A DNA stretch of 64,000 nucleotides from Phytophthora colocasiae (Eukaryota > Oomycota > Peronosporomycetes > Peronosporales > Peronosporaceae), in the NCBI GenBank assembly GCA_018806915.1, contig JAGKQI010000099.1:1178001-1242000 (forward strand), given 5' to 3'. Both the position numbers and the translations under genes were made by a program. The notes under the pieces were generated by a model. The model was given only the letters and a program-made list of their open reading frames with translations, ran no database searches and had not been told where the DNA came from. Shown here piece by piece: positions 58,001 through 64,000 of the stretch; positions within the stretch are counted from its first letter, which is position 1, and each line of letters begins with the position of its first letter.

Positions 58001-59590
58001 GTAGTACGATGGATGACAATGTTGATTGTGCTTTTGCTGGCTCTGTTGCTTGGACTGGAGGTCGATCAAGGTGACTTTGAGACGGCATTCCTGAACAGCA
58101 ACATGGATGGTGCAAAGATTTACGTGGAGCAGCCTACGGAGTTCGACGACGGAACTGGCAGGGTGTGTTTCCTGCTTAAGGGTCTGTACGGATTGAAACA
58201 AGCTGCTAGACTATGGTATCTGACTCTGCACAAGCGCCTAGAGAAGCTTGGCATGAAGCGAAGTGTGTTCGACGTGGGCCTGTACTACAAGTGGATTGAC
58301 GGACGGCTCTTGATGGTGACCGTGTATGTGGACGACATGTTAATTATTGGAACTCGCTGCGACGTCGACAAGATGAAGAAGGACTTGGCCGACGAGTTTG
58401 CGTTGAAGGACATGGGACGGGTGCACTACTTACTGGGTATGGAGGTGGATTACGTGCCTGGGAAGAAGCTGTGCATTTCGCAGACGGCGTACATTGATAA
58501 GATCCTGCACAAGTTCCAGATGAAGGATGCGAAGACGGTGAGGTCGCCGCAGCAGCACAACGAGAAAGTCCTGCCAATTGAGCGGGATGAGAGCAAGATC
58601 AATGATAAGAACTTGGAGTACCAGGAGTTGGTTGGTGCGCTGCAGTACCTTGTGACGTGTACCCGCCCGGACATTTCTAATGCGGTGCGGAACCTAAGTC
58701 GACATACAGGAAGCTACACAAAGGAGAACTTTGCGGCTGCCAAAAGGGTGCTGAGGTACCTGAAGGGTACAAGGACGTATGGGCTGGTTTACGTGGTGAA
58801 TGACTCGGACTTGAACGAGGATTTACAAGTGAGAGCATATTGCGATGCGGACCATGCGAACTGCCCAGATACGTCACGATCGGTTACTGGCTACGTGCTT
58901 CAGCTGAATGGCCACAGCTTTGGATTCAAAAGCAAGATGCAAGCGTCCGTGACGGATGATACCTGCAAGTCAGAGTTGGTGGCTGCAAGTACATGTGTGG
59001 AGGACTTACTTTGGGCGAGGAAGCTGCTCAAGGAGCTGAAGTTCAAGCCAGAGGTTGCGAAGCTGCTGATGGACAATCAAGCGGCTATTAAAGTTTGTTC
59101 CGACGCCGGTAATTTCGACGGCGTGAAGCGCTACGCTAAGAAGAGTCGGAAAATTGCGGAGCTGGTGATGAAGAACAAGGTGGACATCGAATACGTCTCG
59201 ACGGAGGATAACGTCGCTGACATGTTCACCAAGGCACTGGGCCCGCAGCGATTCGAAAAGTTGCGAGCGGGACTCGGGGTGAAGGATGTTGAGGGCGCCA
59301 AGGAGCGTCAGAACACAGAGGAAGGCGTGGTTGAGCGTCCGCACGATGGTCAAGGCGTGGTAAAGCGTCGAAGCGTGCGTCTGGCCAAGAGCCAGGATAC
59401 TAAAACTGCGGTCAAGCAGTACATGGCTAACAGCCAGGATGTTGACACTGGGGTCAAGCAGTGCATCAGGATAATAAAACTGCGGTCAAGCAGTACATGG
59501 CCAAGAGCCAGGATATTGACACTGTGGTTAAGCGGTGCGTGGCCAAGAGCCAGGAAATTGACACTGTGGTCAAGCAGTGCGTGGCCATGA
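55028..59590 (+). CDS. Copia element 1 Gag-Pol polyprotein
   Basis: One frame of 1520 residues: gag (about 1-210, APRFEGTFELYKVELQLYLE), CCHC knuckle CFHCGKPGHFKQQC (about 243), protease with MLDCGSSTHVCVD (about 345; Cys replaces the usual Ser/Thr of D[ST]G), integrase zinc module (MRWHERLGHLNVAAIK, CLTCMSAKR) and DDE core (MSDTCDMGKY, TFSSDGGGEFVNTE, PEENALVEKLNG). RT spans about 915-1160 with EVDQGDFETAFLNSNM and VTVYVDDMLIIG. RNase H is at about 1270-1400 (AYCDADHANCPDTSRSVTGY, VADMFTKALG). The C-terminal tail is a 42-bp tandem repeat in which a 10-bp deletion shifts the frame; an alternative tail ends near 59676. All enzymatic domains are open, so it may be mobile. Confidence 0.9.
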   Translation: MAAAQPVIRGSSKAPRFEGTFELYKVELQLYLEEREAWDVVTGTETRHANDQDQQAIFDKRNRLAKAAILRGLRGCQDDEVNKICSMDTAKAMWDTITADKTQRDYSYVAMLRAQLYNTKHVKGQPLTEYLTAMNRLRQQIGSMGATHVVDEEEMLRVLTMGVTLSHPELVEQFDLPARQGTPLTLQQFTNALRSKDERIRMAEAMRGEVGEPQAVMCATPAAGEKTKRNERSGGAWKKRKCFHCGKPGHFKQQCWHYLNQSKKVESDEKKSATDRKDKKKKKSKNEDKPGVKNNMLILNENAPEIIRRYASSSSSDDDDEDDGNFPMVGMVAKVDGAGNRNAWMLDCGSSTHVCVDKNLYSSVKKSKATFKVWTGEITKGVMCGTVKLNLPDKNGKMVEVELQDVKFSPAGSVNLISLGKLSEGWTPSFSSAEVTPRKCWLDSAIGRLEFVKRGSHYWLEAGLPDDMVMTTLNADASPLMRWHERLGHLNVAAIKAMVDQKLVDGMDIPEELFKKPFQCLTCMSAKRRRMSYKKSAKNKRTTVNYERLMSDTCDMGKYIPGSGGIRYFQLIHDEGSRYKWCYPIVNKSDANANTMKLMKKLIAQGHRIKTFSSDGGGEFVNTELKKFLEEHGIDFVPTHAYTPEENALVEKLNGVLANKTRTSMQAANMPSKLWPEVLQYMSMTKALNGLTPSEKLYGKKPDLTKVRVCGAIGFVYVPKRKDKLSPKADPALLLGFAHTSPGYRLLHLRTGRIVEARDVKFREDVTVSRKYLDSLLAGQHKTYQHIPFVPLPVEFVAEEHLHEGKMRAVKESLPDDVNEKSMADDDNCNVESSSSESDGDELVEEPVQVRPGRAAGRRARRQRAANQQQQPVRRSNRVRQQNVRLSNYQLLMGAEVEDPANVEEAMDSPQWKDWEDALKKEYASLVKNRTWKLVNRPKDDDGRWIKVMTTKWVLKVKRDEQGRVQRYKARLVVHGYEQRFGHEYWKTYSPVVRWMTMLIVLLLALLLGLEVDQGDFETAFLNSNMDGAKIYVEQPTEFDDGTGRVCFLLKGLYGLKQAARLWYLTLHKRLEKLGMKRSVFDVGLYYKWIDGRLLMVTVYVDDMLIIGTRCDVDKMKKDLADEFALKDMGRVHYLLGMEVDYVPGKKLCISQTAYIDKILHKFQMKDAKTVRSPQQHNEKVLPIERDESKINDKNLEYQELVGALQYLVTCTRPDISNAVRNLSRHTGSYTKENFAAAKRVLRYLKGTRTYGLVYVVNDSDLNEDLQVRAYCDADHANCPDTSRSVTGYVLQLNGHSFGFKSKMQASVTDDTCKSELVAASTCVEDLLWARKLLKELKFKPEVAKLLMDNQAAIKVCSDAGNFDGVKRYAKKSRKIAELVMKNKVDIEYVSTEDNVADMFTKALGPQRFEKLRAGLGVKDVEGAKERQNTEEGVVERPHDGQGVVKRRSVRLAKSQDTKTAVKQYMANSQDVDTGVKQCIRIIKLRSSSTWPRARILTLWLSGAWPRARKLTLWSSSAWP

Positions 59591-59620
59591 GCCAGGGTAA
59601 TGAAGCTGTGGTTGAGCAGC
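59391..59620 (+). repeat. 42-bp tandem repeat in the Gag-Pol tail of copia element 1
   Basis: About five and a half units each encode a KSQDxDTxVKQxxA-like peptide. The third unit, near 59466-59497, lacks 10 bp, which moves translation to another frame for the last units. The other frame continues the same peptide repeat to 59676. Confidence 0.85.
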
Positions 59621-59733
59621 GCAAAACGTTGGCAGAAGATCGGACGAAAGCCGAAGCCAGCGGAAGTACTGTCTAATGTGATTCGGCCAAGGGCTGATGT
59701 TGGCAGTGACACGGAGGCTTAGTTCCGGGGGAG

Positions 59734-60050
59734 TTTGAGCCGACGGGTTCTGGAGACTTCCCGGAGAAGAACTTTCGCCTGTGTCAGGTTCCGTCACGGT
59801 TGAGTGACAGGAAGGCCAGTGACCATCTTGATCGATGGGTCCAGCCTAAAGGAGGTTTTGTGCCCGAGGCTTTCCTCCTAATTACAATCAATATTACTTT
59901 GGAATTTACCTTCTACACAACAAGTCTATTCCTTTCTTACCTCTTTCTGGAGAACGAGAACACTCGACGCACCAAGGAGACGCTGGAGTACCTGCACAAC
60001 AACAAGGAGCAGGAAGACAAGACAAAGGACAAGTGTGCTAAAAGCTGCTA
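59734..60050 (+). repeat. 3' LTR of copia element 1
   Basis: 317 bp, pairs with 54640-54956 and is followed by GACGT. Confidence 0.92.
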
Positions 60051-60544
60051 GACGTCAGTCGTTTGTGCATCCATGGATGGATTCACTACATGTGTCGTCA
60101 ATTGCTGAAGACTTTCGGCCAGTCGTTGCATCCGGTGGGAGACGGTCGTTCCTCGTCCCGTATCTGCTTTCGCTACTACTTCACTCAGTCGCTTCACAGT
60201 ACGTTCCAAGGCCTTCAGTTCATCTTCGGTCGGCTCGGGTACTTCGTCGGAGTTGTCCTCATAAGGCTCCGTTGCAGCATCGCTGGTGGTTTCAACTATT
60301 CCGCTCCGACTCGCCAGACCAGTGTCGTCGAGTGTTGGTCGCGTTTCCACATTCACCGACGCTTCCATTCGTCTGTCCTCATCGTTATCTTCGTTCTTCG
60401 TTTCGACATCTGCCGGATTGGTCTTCCTACCGCGTGTCATTCGTGCGGTTTTAGTCGACGCTACCAGTGTCGCTGTTTTCGTTCCCATCGTTTTTCGTTT
60501 TCTTAGTGCTCGTTTTTCTGCGAGAAGCCCCTGGATGACCACCA
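60051..60544 (-). CDS. Gag of gypsy element A, N-terminal part
   Basis: The minus-strand frame from the 5' LTR edge encodes about 165 residues, starting at an ATG that spans the LTR/primer-site junction (MVVIQGLLAEKRALRKRKTM) or at a second ATG 20 codons later. It contains an acidic stretch (DNSDEVPEPTEDELKAL) and a coiled-coil-like helix (ERTVKRLSEVVAKADTGRGT). It runs in frame to the GACGT target site and continues at 54639 (NVNANEGRDGARG) beyond copia element 1. Confidence 0.65.
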
Positions 60545-61168
60545 TGTGACGAACCCAATTGCTCTTGTCCGTTAGGGGCGTACAGCTGACAATGCTGCGC
60601 TGCGCTGTCACGCCGGGTTCTTCTTTATTGTAGGGCTTCTTTTCGCTTACTCAATGCAAAACACTTCAACACCGTAAGGGCTCAGTTCACCTGCGCCGGA
60701 ACTTCGTTCCTATTTATATTCAATATACTCGAGCTTCCTCTCGTACGTTCAACTTCGCCCGTTCGTTTACCCGCTTCCTTCGTCCTTCGTCCGTCACCGT
60801 GAGGTCACTTCACAGGCTCGTCGTCGCCACTGCAATTTCCGACCCGCGTCTCGTCGTCGTCGCAAATTCTCAACTAACCCGCTTCACAGCGTGCTATTTC
60901 CTCGCTTCTCCGTCCAGTCGTTCTTTGGCTTCACCCCAGTGGACGCGTTCTTCTCCACCCGAGATCTCCGTTACTCTCCGGACGTTCACCAATCGCGTGC
61001 GTCGTTGCTAACCTACAGTCGTTGCTCCCTCATTGAATCAGCCGTCGATCGTCGCGCACCGTCAGTATCTTCAACATGAGACGTCCGGCGAGCATTCTTG
61101 TCGCCCGCGTCAATCAATACGCCATTAACTGCCGTCGATTCTGCAACATTCAGCCTCATACTGTTACA
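60545..61168 (-). repeat. 5' LTR of gypsy element A
   Basis: 624 bp, pairs with 34618-35241. The three differences seen are in ACAGCTAACA/ACAGCTGACA, TGTCTCGCC/TGTCACGCC and GTCACAAATT/GTCGCAAATT. Confidence 0.92.
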
Positions 61169-62026
61169 GGATCTTGAGACGAGGGATTTTGTTGAATATC
61201 CTCTTCGTGCTTCTCTATACGAGAATGCTCTTTATCCAAACATCTCCTGAAAACCGTCATCACCCTCTTCCGAAAGAAGATCTTCCACCAATTCGTGCGG
61301 AAATTCAAGCCTGTACTACCGACCCGAAGTGATCAACACGATTTCACCATGCCACCGGTACACAACCTGACGTCAGCTTCTTTCGCAATGGGTAGTCCTT
61401 CTTGTATGGCCAAAACCCTCGCCAAATGCAAAAGTGAAGGCGTTACATTCGCTGGAGCTTTGACGAGTGCAGTTGTGGCTGCATTCTACCAGACATCCTG
61501 ATTTTGATCCAGACCAACCGTTTAAGCTCATGGTCGACATGGACTATAACGAGTGCCACAATCCGCTGAAGAAGACCACGTCGGTGCGTTCATTTTGCCT
61601 TCGCAGAGCTGGGTCGACATGAAAACTACTCGTCGAGCTAAAGGGGAAATTGATGCGAATCTTCTTCACAAGAGGATGATGGCCGCTGTCACGGACTAGC
61701 AAGATGGATCCATTGTTCGCCAACGACTTGCATATAAAAAATTCGGTGGATTCGGACGGGAATATCTCAAATGTTGGTCGCTATCCGTTCACGAGAGAAT
61801 TTTCGTTGGGGAAGGAAGACAAGCCACTCACAGTGAAAAGTACAATTCACTGCTCCACTTGGGCCCATCGGCGATCTTCTACGGTGGAGTCCTTCTGCTA
61901 TTCTATGGGACACAAGTGCGAGGACGCGCTCTCTTCGATACGTGGGTGAAGATTTGTGAAAGCATTGGAGAGATCGGCGCTTCCACCACCGTTGTAGAAA
62001 TGCTGCGGAGTGCGACGAGTTCGTAA
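61169..62026 (+). pseudogene. Acyltransferase pseudogene, 3' part
   Basis: It continues the gene broken at 34617. DLETRDFVEYPLRASLYENA (61171-61235) matches the intact gene's SQKDIEHKQFPVRASPYNLW. KPVLPTRSDQHDFTMPPVHN and GVTFAGALTSAVVAAFYQTS follow, then a stop and a frameshift. GNISNVGRYPFTREFSLGKE (about 61755-61815) and the LSSIRG tail end it. Several stops and shifts exist besides the transposon. From about 61737 the sequence is also the right copy of the segmental duplication. Confidence 0.85.
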
Positions 62027-63152
62027 ATTTAGTGTGCTTCAATCATTAACTACTCCATTAACAACACTAAGTACACGTAAGGGCTTTCATGTTTACACGT
62101 GCACGTTGCTCCGTACGTTTATCCTTTGATGGGACGTGTGTGCACGTGATACAACGTGATTTGAAACATTTCGGGCTTTTAGCTTGCTGCTTCAAAGTAC
62201 AATATCATGCATTATTATGTTGCAAGTAGGTTCTTGACGTAGCCCCTTGCAACGCCCTCAGTCGTTATGAATGTTAATTTCGGTTTTCCTTAAAGAAAAT
62301 GAGATACAGTACATGTATAACGAACAGTTGGAGGGTCGTTCATTTCTCGGCAGTCTAAAAGAACAGTACATGTACATGTACCGCACCAGAAAAGCACGCA
62401 ACAATAACACAACAGAAGATGTACCGTATACGGGCAAAGTTAGGCCTCTACAGAGATCTTGACAGACCATACATGTATGAGCATGCACAAGCATTTTAAC
62501 TTTCCTACATGTAGACTTATCAAGGCATTACTTATTTAATACTAGATGAAAATGTACAAAACCAGCTTACACCTACAGCACCAGAACATGCTGCCACGTG
62601 CTGTAAGCGTGGCACCAATTCACTGAGGTGAAGTTAACCACCACCACCTACTACCTCGTCGATATGTGTGCGTACGTTTTGTAAAGTACCTTGTAATCTG
62701 TGATAATTACAAGATACTTTCACTAATACATGTCATCATGATCTGCAAAACCCAAGTATCACGCATTGTTTTTGTATTGAAGACAAGTAAGAAAACAGTA
62801 CCATGTACTAGTACTATGGTACTTCGTCTGCTGGTAATATTTGCTACTTCTGGAGCTCCTCCACTGTGAGCCTTCAGTTCCCAATTTCCCCTCAAGAGCC
62901 GAAGTACCAACTCCAAGTCCTGACTCCAACGATGCGTTTCGCTTTCCTTCTGCTCGTGGCTGCGACCTCCCTTATTGCTTCCAGCGACGCGCTGTCGACA
63001 CAAGCTGATGCCACAAGTCGCCATTTGCGCTCCCACCACAAGAAGAACGCCTACAACGCTGAAGACGAAGAGCGCACGCTCGATAAATCCATTGTCAAGG
63101 CACTTCCTGATCAATTCAAGAAAATGTACAAGTATCCTAGCAACATGGAGAA
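61737..63152 (+). repeat. Segmental duplication, right copy
   Basis: It matches 1-1571 in the same orientation: acyltransferase tail, spacer and effector gene. The spacer at 62027-62880 contains no gene that I can support and carries several short indels relative to the left copy. The match ends abruptly at 63152 where a hAT element begins. Confidence 0.85.
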
Positions 63153-63201
63153 CAGGGGTCTCCAAAAATGTATTGTTATTGAAAAAGGGGTATTATTGTA
63201 G
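62932..63201 (+). CDS. RxLR effector paralogue truncated by a hAT transposon
   Basis: The first 73 residues parallel the gene at 1348: signal peptide MRFAFLLLVAATSLIASSDA, RHLR at residues 30-33 and DEER at 45-48. From residue 74 the frame continues into the hAT terminus and adds about 16 foreign residues (NRGLQKCIVIEKGVLL) before a stop. The C-terminal domain is thus lost. The Inr-like heptamer 51 bp upstream is CCAATTT instead of TCAATTT. It could still be secreted, but effector function is doubtful; pseudogene is the likelier status. Confidence 0.7.
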   Translation: MRFAFLLLVAATSLIASSDALSTQADATSRHLRSHHKKNAYNAEDEERTLDKSIVKALPDQFKKMYKYPSNMENRGLQKCIVIEKGVLL

Positions 63202-64000
63202 GGGGACAATAAGGGAGGGAGCGGCCATCTCAATATTTGGCACTTACGCAATTATTGAAAAGGGGGTCTCTATCTACTTCTTACAGATTAAGAACTACGG
63301 TTTTAGAGATCTGCTTCTTCTTCGTTGTCGTCCTCAACTGCGCGTTTCACGGCGTTCGAAATCACTTCGTCCGTCACTAAGTCCCAGTTCATCTTCAGGT
63401 AAAGTAAGGTCTCGAGCGTCTCATGACTGATGCTTTTCCGAAGATACCCCAGCATGCACTTAATCTTGGAGAAAAGACGCTCTACTTGTACCGAAGTGGC
63501 TGGCAGCCACGTGAGATCCGAGTATATTGATGCCTCCTTTACGCGCAGTGCAGCTCGAATGTTGATCGACTCCATCACTTCTTTTCCTGTACGCCGTCGT
63601 TTTTTGCCTGATGTCTCCAAGTTGGTTTCCGGTTCTTCTTGGATACGGCGCCGTTTTGCCTTCTTACTGGCAGATTTTGCAGCGCGTGCTGCTACAATTT
63701 CTGGGCGGATGAGTCTAGCCAGCGTTGCGGCTTCTTTGGTGGTTAGGACAGAATCCTGATTATTTTGTACCTTCACGACAGCTCTTTCAAAGTCCTTGGA
63801 CTGAATAATGGTGGCTTCGGTTGATAGGCGTGTCTTCATCTCTGGAAACTCTAACAACAGCTCGTCAAAATATCACGTACCAGGCTCAAAGAGATTTTGT
63901 CGGTTTGTAGCTTCTGCGTTGTCGAATCTAGTATCTTCAGGTCCTCCAAGAGCTGCATGATCTGAACGTGTTCCTCTGCGGATGGCAAGAAGTCGACAAT
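63153..64000 (-). mobile_element. hAT transposon, left end, continues beyond window
   Basis: It begins CAGGGGTCTCCAAAAATG, a hAT-type terminus, exactly where the effector gene diverges from its paralogue. It carries a hAT transposase read on the minus strand. The other end and the TSD lie outside the window; the 8 bases before the terminus are ATGGAGAA. Confidence 0.75.
63303..64000 (-). pseudogene. hAT transposase C-terminal region, frameshifted, partial
   Basis: The frame 63857-63303 ends with the hAT dimerisation domain: LPATSVQVERLFSKIKCMLG then SHETLETLLYLKMNWDLV. A Lys/Arg-rich segment (SKKAKRRRIQEE, KKRRRTGKEV) is likely a nuclear localisation signal. Upstream, from 64000 to about 63872, LLEDLKILDSTTQKLQTDKI and SLVRD continue the protein in a frame displaced by one base; a short T run near 63870-63875 is the probable site of a 1-nt deletion. 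The N-terminal part lies outside the window. Confidence 0.75.

Larger units (their letters stand above)
54640..60050 (+). mobile_element. Ty1/Copia element 1, nearly intact, inserted in gypsy element A gag
   Basis: LTRs at 54640-54956 and 59734-60050 are 317 bp and identical as far as I can read. The TSD is GACGT (54635-54639 and 60051-60055). The LTR limits (TTTGAGCC...GCTGCTA) follow from the TSD and do not have TG...CA ends. A primer-binding site lies at 54957-54971 and a purine tract (CCGGGGGAG) just before 59734. One 1520-codon Gag-Pol frame is open. Identical LTRs imply a very recent jump. Confidence 0.93.
34618..61168 (-). mobile_element. Ty3/Gypsy element A carrying four nested insertions
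   Basis: The outer LTRs at 34618-35241 and 60545-61168 are each 624 bp (TGTGACG...CTGTTACA on the plus strand) and differ at three positions by eye. The flanks share GGAT (34614-34617 and 61169-61172). Read on the minus strand, the internal part starts TGGTGGTCATCCAGGGG (a TGG-initial primer-binding site), and ends in a purine tract next to 35241. Order: gag, protease, RT, RNase H, integrase and an extra ORF. Subtracting the nested elements and their TSDs leaves about 9.5 kb, long for gypsy. Lesions include a frameshift after the RT YLDD motif near 44255. Confidence 0.92.

Noticed and set aside
1..64000. CRISPR arrays, bacterial operons, rRNA or tRNA genes
   Set aside because: No spaced direct repeats, operon layout or recognisable tRNA/rRNA sequences were seen; the only tRNA-like sequences are the copia primer-binding sites.

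Overview
The window is a nuclear segment from an oomycete, most likely Phytophthora or a close relative in the Peronosporales. I infer this from two small secreted proteins with a signal peptide followed by RxLR and dEER motifs, short (about 60-120 bp) introns in an otherwise intron-poor gene set, an oomycete Inr-like core promoter (TCAATTT), and several oomycete-style LTR retrotransposon families. No database could be consulted, so family names rest on motifs and remembered consensus.

Layout. 1-1686: tail of a broken CoA-dependent acyltransferase gene and an RxLR effector gene; this block recurs in direct orientation at 61737-63152. 1999-3250: two nearly identical 584-bp hAT deletion derivatives facing each other. 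4199-11100: three housekeeping-type genes: an intact HxxxD acyltransferase (-), a C1orf74/UPF0739-like gene (+, one intron) and an eleven-exon PH/EDR2_C gene (+) with an N-terminal myristoylation and EF-hand-like module. 12060-12470: a pseudogene of a COG4705-like membrane protein. 13815-21473: a single-exon ATG2 gene. 22102-29753: a dead PIF/Harbinger transposon split by a chromodomain Ty3/Gypsy element whose RT-RNase H segment is inverted. 29757-33949: a mucin-like single-pass membrane protein gene, NDUFA12 (-) and a SPIN90/Ldb17-like gene (+). 34150-62026: a second acyltransferase pseudogene split by a 26.5-kb nest of transposons. 62932-64000: a second RxLR gene cut by a hAT transposon that runs off the window.

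The nest. A Ty3/Gypsy element (34618-61168, minus strand, 624-bp LTRs, TSD GGAT; about 9.5 kb once the insertions are subtracted) has itself been entered by four elements, each with its own target-site duplication: a copia element (36982-42239, TSD CGTCG), a MULE-like MITE (43131-43775, TSD GTTTACTTT), a chromodomain gypsy element (45706-51434, TSD AATCG) and a nearly intact copia element (54640-60050, TSD GACGT). By eye the LTR pairs differ at 3/624, 1/235, 0/418 and 0/317 positions, so all of these insertions are recent and their order agrees with the nesting.

How the genes relate. The conserved genes (ATG2, NDUFA12, SPIN90-like, EDR2-like, C1orf74-like) are ordinary cellular genes and do not form a pathway. 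The acyltransferase and RxLR copies are the expanding, decaying fraction, and the transposons sit almost entirely in and around them. This fits a gene-dense block beside a repeat-rich effector region.
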